Below, piece after piece: positions 11,266-22,345 of a stretch of 64,000 bases of DNA (the stretch's first letter is position 1; each line of letters starts with the position of its first letter). Under the pieces are notes generated by a model. The model was not told the DNA's origin and made no database searches. It was given only the letters and a program-made list of their open reading frames with translations. Origin of the DNA: Agrypnia vestita (taxonomy: Eukaryota; Arthropoda; Insecta; Trichoptera; Phryganeidae); the NCBI GenBank assembly GCA_016648135.1, contig JADDOH010000304.1, positions 62,001 through 126,000 on the forward strand, given 5' to 3'. The position numbers and the translations under genes were made by a program.

Positions 11266-12984
11266 CATATTTTTGTGGACATCTCGTTTCAAAAAAATCA
11301 AACAACAGCTCCGCCCATGACGACCGAGTGACCAACCAAAAGACTGAGAGGCATCGAAACACTGACACATAGTGCACGGTATCACTCACACTAACCCAAT
11401 TAAATCCTCACATGAATCTTTTAGGCGTACGTGAGAGGGAATAGTTTGAAGCCATGGCCTAAAAATTACAACGGGTGACAGTCACATATATCCAATACTC
11501 GAAGCGCGTGAATCCAACAGAGGTTCGGCTGTAGTGTTTCCGAGGTTTTTATTTTATTTAAGAGGATACTCGATCCCGGAGTTTAATTAAAAAGCTGAAT
11601 AAAAAAAGATTGCGTGTAATCAGCCCGTGTAAGTAATTCACGTACCATTTAAATTATGTAACCGAATTCGCTAATTGCGCTGGAGAGACTTTCGTGTCCG
11701 AAATGCCTGCAGACCAGCAGGATCGGATTGATACCTATTTATTTTTAAAACTTTAATATATCAATGAACATTTACATGTATTTCTTTAACATTTTCATTG
11801 GACGTTCAAGTAGGTACATTGCAGCAATTTAAAATTTGTAGTTAATTATTTTTGGTAAAATTATCTGAATCTGCAATTTTTTTACTGGCCTGTACAGATT
11901 ACTTAGGAGCTCAGAAAAGGACATTCATTTATCTTCCTTAATCGAAAAAATATTTTGAAGATAATTAATATTTTATTCAAAAAAGTCTACAAAAATGATA
12001 ATTTAATTAATTGGATATTACGCATATAACTAGCATGTATACATATAATTAATAACAATAGATCTGAAAGGTTTACTCATACCGCATAGCGGTGACGATT
12101 ATTAATAATTATTATCAATAGGTTGGTGTCTTCGATTACAATAGTACTACTTTCATGGGATTCCGTATTCATAGAATATTTAATATAGATATATGTATTT
12201 TTTTTATTTAATATTGTCACGATTCGCAGCGTCGGGGTTTGAATAAAATACATTTTAAACAATTATCAATAAGCAAAACCTTAATTAAACACCAGCATAC
12301 AAACTTAACTGAAACTCTATTTTCGCAGGTTGTCAATGTTCAATCGGAGTACAGTTCACCTGCTTCTATTCGCCCGAAATATGTGGTCTCGCACTCGCTT
12401 GTTTCGCTTCTCTCGCGCACAGCTGCAATGGAATTTATATGAAATATTTTCTCTCGAACAGTCTCTTATACTCCCGTTCTTCTGACCAGCTTTCAGATTT
12501 TTTCCAAACATACGGAAATAAAATGTACATAGAAAATGAAAATATGCATATTTTCTTTATCAATTTATACTTTAGACTGGACATAGCATCCTAGTGCAAC
12601 ACGCTGGTCGTGGTGAGTTGGATCATGTACATAAAAATGCACTATACTATTTCGTTTAAATATAAATCATTATTGTTACTAGAAAGCGGTATTAAACATA
12701 ATACATATAAGAAAAAGTGATTACAAATTACTTGTATTACGTAGACAAATAATTGGGGTTACATACTTACAAAAATACTAACAGGGAAAAATAAAATATG
12801 TAGCTTTTACTTGCGTGTAAAAAATAATCAAATAATTTTTTTTCATATATAGAAATAATGGTAAATTTTATGGTATTCCTTTAAAATTGCTATAGGTACC
12901 TATTCGTTTTTCAAAATAACAAAGCTTCAAACACTTTTATAATCTATCGGTAAAACAAACCCGTTAAATTAGCATACATATTCC
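11266..12984. other. AT-rich intergenic DNA, no clear feature
   Basis: Only short chance frames were seen (for example 12077-12262 minus and 12239-12442 plus). Small C/G-richer patches lie at 11400-11540, 11620-11730 and 12340-12430, without a recognisable function. Confidence 0.4.
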
Positions 12985-13250
12985 CGAGAATTATTCCGAA
13001 TCCGTCTCCAGACGCGGCGATTGTCCTCTGGTCAGATCCGCACTCGAGATGCAGCGCATAGTTTGGAGTCGCTTTTAATTAAGTTACACTAGTAATTTAC
13101 ATAGCGGAGTACCGGCGGTCGGGGGCGAGGGGGTCCGTCCGCCCGGCCCCGAGATAACACACGCGAGTAATGCTATAAGCGCCCGATGCCTGACGTCGGC
13201 GTCGCGCGTGGCGCGTCGCGGCGGTGCAGATGCTGAACGTACTTTATTTT
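12985..13250. other. GC-rich non-coding island
   Basis: A compact CpG-dense stretch, strongest at 13105-13235. An AATTAAGTTACACTAGTAAT tract lies on its left side. No coding frame was recognised. Candidate regulatory element. Confidence 0.4.
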
Positions 13251-14350
13251 ACTAACACGATTTGTCTGTATTATTAAAATTCCTCAAATATTTGTTTGGC
13301 CGCTGTGCTATGAGAAATGTATAAATAGTGAAGTTGATCATTTCAATAAAACTGTTGGTGCGCTGTCATAAATCAGCCTTCCTTAATATTGATTGATCCA
13401 ATAACAAAATTACACGAGGAGATGTTTTGTGTTTGTTTTGGTAACGTATTTTGTGTCTCATAAATTTTAAGTGAGAATATCTCGAGTGATAAGTATTTAT
13501 TCCTGATAATGCATGATTTCCATCATGTCATAATTTATCCAAATGCTTGTCTGGACAATATTTTTTTTTTTGCACAAAACTGACTCATGTGCCCACGTCT
13601 GATGGTCTCCATCTATAGGTATTTAACGATGATTGCTCGCTCAATATTTGTACATAGTTAGCATCAATTGTATAACGACATCAAATATCCTAGTTACATT
13701 TCTAAAGTTTGATAATTGATTAATATGATTGATTATAAACTTTTGTTTAAAATGTGCAACCGTGAAATAATATTTTTATACGTGAAATGATAACTTATTT
13801 TTAATATTTAGCGGTAACTTTGTGGATGAACATAATTAATTATTTTAAAAAATTAATAAATTTTGTAAAATTTAAAATTATTTAGATCGACCGGTTTGGA
13901 TACCAATATATTATCGTGAGGATGGACGCAAAATATATATCTTTGTTATTGTATATCTGCAGTTCTTAATACGGGCCCGTTATGATGAAGATACGGTCGT
14001 CTCGAAGCTGGTCAAAGTTAAAAATAATCAATGTGAATTATAAACAGTTTAAGTTATATATCTATTAATGAAGTATATTAATATTACATAAGTAAGGAAT
14101 AGGATGCATTCAGTCTAGAGGTAGACCATTTGTCTATTGATCAAGCGATTGATGAATGTTCGAACATCATCCTGTAATACCAATAATAAAGTAATATTTT
14201 TCCCAAATAAAGCGCGCACAAATATCTTATATTTTGCAAATCATTGTTATAAAATCTTTAATCAGGAGATTAAGACAAGATCGTTTAAATAACATCTGTC
14301 GACTAAGAAAAAGTACACAAAAAACATAATCAAACGAACAAACACGTCAT
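13251..14350. other. AT-rich DNA with Penelope-like 3' motif at 13976-14025
   Basis: At 13976-14025 the string GTTATGATGAAGATACGGTC followed by GTCTCGAAGCTGG has the layout of the terminal motif also seen at 5245, 59150 (minus) and 59337. The remainder is AT-rich without any recognised feature. Confidence 0.35.
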
Positions 14351-14545
14351 TCATGCAGCGGTTGATCCTCTCATCAATCGTCGCAGGCCCCGAGGCAGAT
14401 ATCCGGACGTCATGTCAGCGACAAGCAGAGCCCGGTGGGGCCGGCCGGGGGCCCGAGGGGCCCGAGGGGCCGAGCCCGGTGGACCCGCGCCCCGCTGGCT
14501 GGGTTCGACTTGTCAGAATCACATGGCTTCAATGCACTCCTCAGT
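14351..14545. other. Short GC-rich tract with CCCGAGGGGC repeats
   Basis: Two tandem CCCGAGGGGC units at about 14450-14470 run into GCCGAGCCCGG. A very similar CCCGAGGGGCCGAGCCC string occurs at 53507-53523. Overlapping frames in all three phases are composition-driven, so no gene is called. Confidence 0.5.
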
Positions 14546-15790
14546 CAAAGCAACATCAAAGAAAATGTTAGTCTGGTCTGTCAACCGACTTTTACGAATA
14601 TTTCTGTATGTGTGTAACCGTTTACATCCCATTAAAAGGTTTTAGAAAGAATAATTTTTTTAAAACTTTTTTTTGTTTTATTTTTTTTACATTAACTATC
14701 GCAAGAAATCAAGATTTAATTTTTTTTCCTGAGATGCTAATATTAGATGTAGAGAAATAACCTATCTCTTTAGCGAAGACTTTTAATTAAGTAAATATTG
14801 AAGAACATTTTGACGTAAGATTAGTTAAAACGAACAAATGTAAATTAGTGAAACAATTGAAAAAGCGAAATGTAAAAGTTTAATTCTCCGTAGATACTCA
14901 TTTTAAGTGCACCAAACGTACTATTATAATTCAAAAATTAAAACACCCGCATTTTAGAAATAAAAAAATCTAACGCAACCGATTTTTAAATATTATTATT
15001 ATTAATAATTACCATGTATTTGACAGAAAACTAATTCGCGTAATTTTAAACAGTACGTTGAAGCCCAGCAGTTTATAGAAGTAAATATAATATATTACTA
15101 ATTTTTTTTTTAAATAAGCTTAAGGTTTACGTAAAGGGCTGAGAATATGAGTTTTATCCACGTAATAAAGTTAAGTAAGCGCAAGAACAAAAAGAAATAG
15201 CTGGCTAGACACAGGCAAATGACAAACGCAAAGATATGAGAACTTGCAATGCGCTACTTGAAATCTCCTAAGACTATACATGCTTGGAGCATCCAACCAT
15301 ATAATAATAGTAATAAAATTAAACTAATTTTCGAAAATTAATGAACAATTATTGTACTGTCATCAGGAATACGTCTTTCTGCCAAATTTCAGAGCGATTG
15401 TTAGCCAGGAAGTGGGTCAAATATTCATTACAAGATTTCTCGTTGGCAGACAGTGAAGCTAAATAAAATCATATAAAAATATGACGGACATAGAAGGAAT
15501 ACCAGGAACAAGGTGGACATCCGCTATAAAAACGAAACATTATCTGGAAACTATACCATGTATGATGGATCCAGGAAACGTGAGTTTTTTTGGCTAGGCC
15601 TGTTCTGGAGAAACCGTTTGATTTGTAATAAACCTTATCGGATTTGCAAGACCAGGGTTTTTGCATGAGAGAGACAGGTGAGCTACCCATAGACCAGCAG
15701 TACCTACCAAGGATGACGCGCTGTAATGACCGTTGTCATTGACATTCTGGAGTCATAAGATCGCTAAAGATTAATATAAAGATGGCAATC
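14546..15790. other. AT-rich intergenic DNA, no clear feature
   Basis: A minus-strand frame at 15469-15690 (73 codons) has no recognisable domain. The stretch 15470-15760 is less AT-rich than its flanks and may be an old repeat, but no family could be named. Confidence 0.35.
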
Positions 15791-15794
15791 ATAG

Positions 15795-15860
15795 TAGTCC
15801 AGTGGACACGACACTGGCGTCTTATAGCGAGGGTTCTGGGTTTAATATACTACTTTCTCA
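15795..15860 (+). mobile_element. tRNA-like SINE head, family 2, copy 1
   Basis: The string CAGTGGACACGACACTGGCG followed by GAGGGTTCTGGGTTTAAT parallels GGTGGGCACGACACTGGCTT and GAGGGTTTCGGGTTCGATTC at 54128-54215. The spacing of A-box-like and B-box-like segments fits a tRNA-derived head. The B box is degraded here. Confidence 0.5.
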
Positions 15861-16591
15861 AGCCTGGATGTTTTTGTATATATTAGAAACAGTAATTGGG
15901 CATCATGATCCTTCGTAGCGTTAAAAATCAAAATAAGATAAAATTACCTAAACAAAGTATAAGACTTAAGCATAACTATAAAAAAGAAACATAATTTTTG
16001 AAATAACTGTTGGGTTGGTGAAATAAATGAAAACGGTCGTGCCAATTATTTATAGAAAATTGTAATATTTTAAAATTTTATGTATCACTTTTTTATGCAT
16101 CACATATTCAAAACAGAAAAAAATGTTAATTCTTTTTAGGTACTTGGTGGTTGTACTCGGCAGTATTGTGGAGACCTTGAGCATGTGTGAGATGAGAGGG
16201 GCAAGGGAAAAGGGGATGCCCAAGGGCGGGCGGTAATCCGAGGGGTGACGGTCCTTTGATATCGGACAAATTGTGTGCCCTTTTTCACAAAGCGATAATT
16301 GAATAAATCTAAGCGGCGATTTCGTGAAATATTTTGAAGGAAATTTCAATACACTGCTCGTGTAGAACGAATTTTCGATACCCGCATTAGTCGCATACCA
16401 TTTTTTAAAATTTCGGTTGATTTCAATATAAAGAAAAAAAAATTAACTAAGCTTGCCTTCTAATCGATGGTAATGAGGTGAAAGTTCTTACATAGAAGGC
16501 CGCTGACAACTAATCACAGTTTTTCATTCATTTGAATCACTTGTATTTTTTTTTTGAAGTAGCAATCGTAGAACATATTTAGAACAAATTA
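15861..16591. other. AT-rich intergenic DNA with a small GC-rich patch
   Basis: The patch at 16150-16270 is G-rich on the plus strand. The minus frame 16050-16349 that covers it has no recognisable domain. Confidence 0.35.
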
Positions 16592-16690
16592 GTTTTATTC
16601 TCTCCTCGCTCTTACATTTCGCGATGAAACTATCTCACCGATCCTTTCTGTATTTTTTGTCAACGTCATATGTATAGTGTTAATTTTTAT
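16592..16690 (-). pseudogene. LINE-like relic related to 8715-8850
   Basis: The plus strand carries TTCTCTCCTCGCTCTTACAT and GATGAAACTATCTCACCGAT. These align with TTCTCTCTTCGTTCATACAT and GATAAAACTATCTCAGCAAT at 8792-8840, a minus-strand RTE-type LINE remnant. Only a short diverged piece remains. Confidence 0.4.
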
Positions 16691-16804
16691 TAACTTAAAC
16701 GAGAAAATTTCACCCCCACGATGTTCGTTAATAAATTAACCCTTAGAGTGAGCGCGTGTGTGCACTGTCTGTCGCATGCAGAGTTAATTGTTAATTTAGT
16801 TTCT

Positions 16805-17050
16805 CAGAAAAAGCATAAATAGAGATCTCGGGCTGGAGCCGGGTGTCGGTATAATGGGAGCAGATAAAGCTAGTCGCGGCGGAGTGGCCCCGCACTCCGT
16901 GTACCGGTGGCGTTCCGTTCGGTTACCGGGCAGGCCGTAAACTGTCTGGGGACCCTAATCTCTTACTACTAACCGGGGGCTCGATAAAGCACGCGCCGGA
17001 TCAGATCCTCTTTCTTGGGCCCCGATCACGCGACTTTTCTCACGATGTAC
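16805..17050. other. GC-rich non-coding island
   Basis: CpG-rich DNA, densest at 16870-17035, with AATTGTTAATTTAG on its left edge. No coding frame was recognised. Candidate regulatory DNA. Confidence 0.4.
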
Positions 17051-17427
17051 GTAATGTAGCAGGAAACTGGAAAATGTTACTTGTTTGTTCATATACATAA
17101 TAATATACTTTTTGTGTTTATTTTAATTAGAAAATATATAGCTTTTGATGGACCAGTGGGCTAGAGACATAGTATAAATTGGAAGAAACAAACATAAATA
17201 TTAAAATAGTATGAGATAATTGAAAAATAGTGAAAATTTAAATAATTTATTTCCCCGCCGAAGGGTAGCGGGCGGGAATTTAAATCTGTTTAATAGAAAT
17301 AATAAAATTTAAGAGGCTATTAAAGTATTTTTTATCTCAGGTAATGAATTCTCCATGTTCATTTTTAACAGTTATGTTGAACACGTTATATCTTTTATCG
17401 TATTATAAATACTTAGTTTAGTGTCTA
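17051..17427. other. AT-rich intergenic DNA, no feature seen
   Basis: No coding or repeat signal apart from a short GC-rich string near 17255-17275. Confidence 0.4.
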
Positions 17428-18040
17428 CCGAGGCGAGACTAGCGGTATAAAATAAAATTCTGGTAGCAACCCCGATGTACGGAAGTGAAACCTGGAGCTA
17501 GCAGAAGAGGAACGGGAGTAGACTGAATATAGTGGAGATGAGATCACACAGACGTATGTGGGGTAAATTCATTTATGATAGAGTAAAGAATGAAGATAAT
17601 AGGAATGAATGTAATGCTGATCTTAGCGTAGTTAATATAATTAAAAAGGATCGCTCAGGTGGTTTGGGCATGCTGAGTGAATGCATGAAGAAAAAATGAT
17701 AAGAAAAATATATGACGCAAGTGTTGATGGCGCCAGAAAGAGAGGGCCACCGCGGAAGACACGGCATGAAAACTTAAAAAAAAAATATACCTATATATAT
17801 ATATATATATATATAAACTCGATACTGAAAGATGGTCCTTTATTATTATCCTATTAATGGTCCTTTATTAATATCGCATTAAGAGCCTCAACAATCGTCG
17901 AGCTTGCATGCGAAGATCGATGAATATGGAAGAGGCGAGTGTTGTAAGTCAGGACAGTAGAGTGTGGAGCGCTATTCTCTCTGCCTACTCCCGCTATGAA
18001 ACGGTGTGATGGTGAGTAAGGGCGATAAATGAGTCAGTTG
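17428..18040 (+). pseudogene. LINE C-terminal fragment, family with SLNNRRACMRR ending, copy 1
   Basis: Translation gives PMYGSETWS, then RLNIVEMRSHRRMWG, DRVKNEDNRNECNA and GGLGMLSECMKK, in the order of the post-RT region of RTE-like LINEs. After an (AT)n expansion at 17792-17815 and a small duplication of a TGGTCCTTTATTA string, a frame reads SLNNRRACMRRSMNMEEASV and WSAILSAYSRYETV before a stop. The same two blocks occur at 40441-40756 (plus) and 43408-43735 (minus). Several stops and frameshifts make this a dead copy. Confidence 0.75.
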
Positions 18041-18282
18041 CTAATTTTGTATTGTAAAAAGTATTTTTATTTTATATTTAGAAGCATAGAGTAAAGCAGT
18101 TTTTAAATCATCAAAATAACTGTGATAATTTAAAACTTGGTGTTCACTATCGTGCGTTAATTGACTTACATCACATAGACATCAAATTATTATAGCTAAT
18201 TTAAAAATATAGAGCAGAATTTTTTTAATTTCAAATCCTTAATATTTGTTTATTCATCTTATTATCAAATAATGAATTAGAC

Positions 18283-18351
18283 TAAAACAGTGAAATGGCA
18301 CAAATCGCTCTTTAAGGGCGGTTTGCCTAATTTTAAGAAGAAGAAGAAGAT
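18283..18351 (+). mobile_element. Truncated LINE/SINE 3' end with GAA tail
   Basis: A short stem (CGCTC..TTTAAGG..GCG) near 18306-18320 is followed by a (GAA)n tail, AAGAAGAAGAAGAAGA, at 18335-18351. A stem followed by a short-tandem-repeat tail is what a heavily 5'-truncated RTE-dependent insertion looks like. The tail resembles that of 8106-8690. Confidence 0.45.
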
Positions 18352-18393
18352 AAGAGAAATCTATCTTAATTTATAAATGTAATACTATTATTT

Positions 18394-18470
18394 GTGGCGT
18401 ATATATGCAGAAGCGCCACTATCCATATGGATCCCAAATGGATAGTAGCGCTTTTGCATCTATATGCCAC
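18394..18470. repeat. 33-bp-arm hairpin
   Basis: Arms 18394-18426 (GTGGCGTATATATGCAGAAG...) and 18438-18470 are reverse complements at 29 of 33 positions around an 11-base loop. Two of the four mismatches would be G-U pairs in plus-strand RNA. The whole unit is 77 bases, within the size range of an insect pre-miRNA, although a tiny foldback MITE is equally possible. Confidence 0.75.
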
Positions 18471-18479
18471 ATTTTTAAG

Positions 18480-18929
18480 TATTATTTTATTTAATCATTG
18501 CAGGCTTACATATATATTAATTTCGTACCGTTAATAAAAATAATCATCTTAAAAATGACATATACAAAATCTCAGAACGCAAATCATAGGTTGTGAAAAA
18601 ATAAAATTCTTGACTTCCATCACTTCTAAATATGTACAATTTCCATTGATAAAAATTTAATACTTTTTTCAATTAATGAAGAAGTTTTCAATATTTGTCT
18701 TATTTTTATTGATTTTTTTATTCATTTCTGATATATGTACGTTCCATAAAAAATATGATTTGAATTTGGATTTTCTGCATCATTTATTATGAGACAGAAG
18801 AATATATTCCTTTCACAGAAAATTTGAAAACATATTTACATCTATTCTCTGATTTCAATTAAGTATACTCAATTGGAAAGTAGATTGATCTCAACTGTAA
18901 AAATAATTGAAGTCATCTTATCTTCAATA
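18480..18929. other. AT-rich intergenic DNA, no feature seen
   Basis: No frame, repeat or RNA signal was recognised. Confidence 0.4.
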
Positions 18930-19200
18930 ACGACTTCAGTAGCGATCGGCCGGACCGAAGCATCTAACAATACGTCTCCGAGCTAATGGGCCGAGAGGCA
19001 AGGTGACCACTAATCGCCGATGGACTGGCGGTGCACACTCACCAAGGCAACTTCTACGTATTTTCTGGTGACCACTTTACCCTGCGCCCTGTTGCCATCC
19101 CATTTACCCTGCACATAACCATAACTTCCCTCTTTATCCCTCCCCGCTCCGCCCCGCCCCGAGGACGGTCAATGTGTCTTTCCGGTCAAATCTGATGGGA
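18930..19200. other. GC-rich non-coding island
   Basis: G+C rises over 18940-19050 and 19075-19195, ending in a CCGCTCCGCCCCGCCCCGAG tract. No coding frame was recognised. Candidate regulatory DNA. Confidence 0.4.
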
Positions 19201-19444
19201 ACTTTACATATTGAGAATATCGATGGTTCAACTTTACTGTCTAAGCTGTTTAATTAAAATGTTAAAGTTTTACTGTAATTAATACAATTACCGCAACTCT
19301 GTACAAAAGTGTGCTAGGGATATGTTGGAGTTCTTCATAAGTTAATACAAAAAATAAAATAAAATAACATATTCATATTTTATATTGTTAATAAATTTGG
19401 CGTTAACATTGTAAAGATTATTTTATGAAATTGATAGATAACAT

Positions 19445-19612
19445 TGTTATCTCTACTTGAGTTTAATTATATTTTATATATTACTAGTCTATTTTCGAGA
19501 GAATCGCTCATCGATAGGTGAAGTACCTATTAGACTTAGATAAGAGATTCTGATACTCTCGAAACACGAGAAGTGAAATATCAAATATGATTAAACTCAA
19601 ATAGAGATAACA
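19445..19612. repeat. Long inverted repeat (168 bp hairpin) 1
   Basis: The outer arms start TGTTATCTCTACTTGAGTTT on the left and, on the reverse complement, TGTTATCTCTATTTGAGTTT on the right. The similarity continues inward through a shared CGAGAG element. The centre carries its own small stem (ATAGGT...ACCTAT). The arms are AT-rich and non-coding. No obvious target duplication was identified. It could be a foldback MITE or a transcribed hairpin. Confidence 0.75.
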
Positions 19613-19646
19613 TAGTTTATGTTTTCCATTTATTTTAACTATCATC

Positions 19647-19806
19647 ATATCTGTGTTGATGTAGAAAAGGGGGACAAGTGACAAAAAATACGAAATGGAG
19701 TTAAATATGCCAATCGACAGCTATTTTTTTCTCTATCGATTGGCATATTTAACTGCATTTCGAATTTTTTGACACATATCCCCCTTTTCTATATCACTAC
19801 AGATAT
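19647..19806. repeat. Long inverted repeat (160 bp hairpin) 2, 74-bp arms
   Basis: Arms 19647-19720 and 19733-19806 are reverse complements at 65 of 74 positions with only a 12-base T-rich loop and no gaps. They begin ATATCTGTGTTGATGTAGAA. It sits 34 bases from the previous hairpin, but the arm sequences of the two are unrelated. An arm of 74 bp with a tiny loop is longer than a typical pre-miRNA and is compatible with a hairpin-RNA (endo-siRNA) locus or a foldback element. Confidence 0.85.
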
Positions 19807-19809
19807 TAG

Positions 19810-20289
19810 TTTATTTAGAACATTACAGCGCTAAACAACATGTAAGTAGCTATTTTGTCTATTAAAATGCGGTATTAAAACAGTTTTCTGATTATGAACG
19901 ATTACTTTTTTCACTGAGTATATTCGTACAACTAATGTTGGTCTAGATGTGGTGATGTGATTGTTCGTGGTATTCTATACCTATTATGTGGTCAAATGCT
20001 GCGTATATCTCTGAATTGAGACGATCAAATGTATACTTGGAGAAAATGGTACACACTTCGTTGATTGTTGGAACTTCTAATAGGGTCATCGTCTCGTCGT
20101 GCCAAGAAACAAAGAATTTTTAATCCTGCGACTATAATATAAAAATAACATTTTTATCTAAGCACCACCTTTTAAAATCGCATTTTTGGCACCATTATTA
20201 TAAATTTAGTGTATAATTATTGCAAAGCCTCAACCCCAGTAAAACATAAAGCGCGAAGCAATCTTAATGAAAAATTGTTTTCGGGCAAA
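19810..20289. other. AT-rich intergenic DNA, no feature seen
   Basis: No coding, repeat or RNA signal was recognised. Confidence 0.4.
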
Positions 20290-20820
20290 ATTTTATCAAA
20301 AGGTGCATTTGTGAGACATGTGACGCCGTATCGGCGGACATAAATTAGTCACAAATGCACCGATGCAGTTTCAGCGCTCCTCTGCGAGGACATCTCCCGC
20401 GGGCCGGGGTATATCTTAATACCGCCAATTGAGATAGGCGATACGGGGCTGAAATATGTAAATACACATCGCATCCCGGCCTTATCTCCGCGTTACTTTT
20501 GGTTCATTTCCTCCGTAATTGACCAATTTTTGGAGCAATAATCGTTAATCTCGATAAGGACGTCCCGAGGTCGGCGGACGTTTCGGGATTTGTACCTTTT
20601 TTCTCCCACTGACCCGTCATTACCGCTCCATTTTGGATTGGTCAATAAAATTGATTGGTTCGCGTGATTAAGTTTTACAGCTCGGACCGCTCCAATTATG
20701 CAAAGTGCAATTCGCACTTTGATGCAGTTTGAATTTTGATTTTGTTTCACTCAGCGCACTGACAGCAGCTAAATAAATTGCAGATTACAGCGCAGGTCAC
20801 GTGGCCGGGTAGCTAATTAT
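20290..20820. other. GC-rich non-coding island containing a hairpin
   Basis: CpG-rich at 20320-20480 and 20550-20610, with AT-rich homeodomain-like spots. An 85-codon minus frame (20493-20750) has no recognisable domain. The hairpin 20302-20361 lies on its left edge. Confidence 0.4.
20302..20361 (+). ncRNA. Candidate microRNA-like hairpin
   Basis: The 13-base arms GGTGCATTTGTGA (20302-20314) and TCACAAATGCACC (20349-20361) pair perfectly. Inside, ATGT pairs with ACAT and CGCCG pairs with CGGCG around a TAT loop, giving one stem with two small internal loops and 60 nt in total. Size and shape resemble a pre-miRNA. I could not match either arm to a known insect miRNA from memory. Strand is uncertain because the stem folds either way. 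Confidence 0.4.
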
Positions 20821-21021
20821 CTTAATCACTAGTCATATTTTCAATAGTTGCAGTACTTTAATTCATTTAGTAATGATTGAATGAATCAATTACGATAATT
20901 AGTACGTTATATATTGATTACTTGACTATATTATTTGTTCTCGCGTTAACTTTAATTTCTGTTGTGTTCTTCTTTTTTAATTTTTTATTCTAAATTATTA
21001 TAATTCAAATACCTTCCGTAA

Positions 21022-21097
21022 ATATGATTTGGTTTTTTCTCTATGTGATGTGAATTACAATATGATTTGATTTTTTCTCTATGTGAAGTGAATTTGT
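21022..21097. repeat. 38-bp tandem duplication
   Basis: Two adjacent copies of a unit beginning ATATGATTTGGTTTTTTCTC (21022-21059 and 21060-21097) differ at only a few positions. It is a local duplication with no coding content. Confidence 0.8.
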
Positions 21098-21168
21098 AAT
21101 GTAGTGCATTTTATAAGTATTACACACTTATTGTACACTTATTTTTAAATAAATTTCAAAAAAAGTAC

Positions 21169-21212
21169 AGGTAGTTGCTTCAGAACAGACTAGTCTGGTT
21201 AAGCAACTACCT
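21169..21212. repeat. Short hairpin with AGGTAGTTGCTT arms
   Basis: AGGTAGTTGCTT (21169-21180) pairs with AGCAACTACCT (21202-21212). The centre is nearly palindromic (AGACTAGTCT). Total span is 44 bases. Too short for a typical pre-miRNA and possibly just a palindrome. Confidence 0.55.
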
Positions 21213-22049
21213 TTACCTCTTTCCATGTAATAAATAATTTACAAAAACGTTTTACAATGGAATATAAGCTGTCTCACATTTGACATTTGATTTGTATTGG
21301 TACGAGTATGCGTTAGCTTTGCTAAGTATTTGGTGAATGTCTGTTTTCTTCCCGCAATTACATTTCTGAGATATGCATGGTGTCTAAGAACATATTCTAT
21401 TTATTGGCTCCTCGATTTTCGATTGTGTTTATTATAGAGCTCCTTTCTTGCTCTCTCCCCAGAATCTCATTAGCAATTCTCTTAAGTCAAGCTTCCTTTT
21501 TTCTTTCTGGTTAATTTTTAATATTTACTTTCTTACGGTGCAGATGTAGGTTTTGAGGAATTGATTTTTCGTCATTATGTTTATTTGTATTTCGAATATT
21601 AGTTACGCTCTTTAAGCTTGTTTTTTTTTATCACACATATGAAAGCAGAGATATCAATTGATTCGATTTCAGTTTGTCTACAACCTTCACTGTAATTAAC
21701 AAAAATAATATTTTAGTTGACATGAGTTTTGTATTATTCAGACTTTACTCACCAAAATGTACATTTAAGTTCTCGTATATTTAAAGGGTATCATCGAATA
21801 TGTAAAATTCTGTTGACTGGTTAACATACCTGAAACAAGAGAAAAAACAATATTAATTTATGGATCTCAGATCTATTCTAATAGATTAAAATAAGAAGAG
21901 TAATTCGTAAAATTTTTTGAGAAACTAAAATACTCCCCTTAAAACACTTCACGAAAAGTTATCCGCTTTCAGACACACGATTTCCAATACGCAAACACAC
22001 ACACGCAAGCACACACATGAGACGGAACTCTATGCAAATAGAGCGAGCC
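21213..22049. other. AT-rich intergenic DNA with a (CA)-rich tract
   Basis: A CA-rich tract lies at about 21990-22018. Nothing else was recognised. Confidence 0.4.
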
Positions 22050-22345
22050 ACAGAGCAAAATGGTGGACTGCGCCGCTGCACAATGTAGTGTATTGTGGAA
22101 ACTTTAAATGTATGGAAAACACATACACAAAGTACAACTGTCTAAGCCCGGGCCGGTGGAGGCGTCGGAGGAGAGGGGCGGGCCGAGGGGCGACCCAGCC
22201 GGACACTTTGAACGAATTATGACGGTCATTATTAGAACGTGGACGGAATTAAATTGCAGTGTATTCTCCCTCGGAGCTCTTCTATGGCCTGCCCACCCCG
22301 TGTGGGGGCGGTGACCGGAGACTGGAGGGCGCAGCTAAAGACGGA
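22050..22345. other. GC-rich non-coding island
   Basis: G-rich stretch at 22145-22200 and 22270-22335 around a TTATTAGAACGTGGACGGAA core. The 68-codon frame at 22108-22314 has no recognisable domain. Confidence 0.4.
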
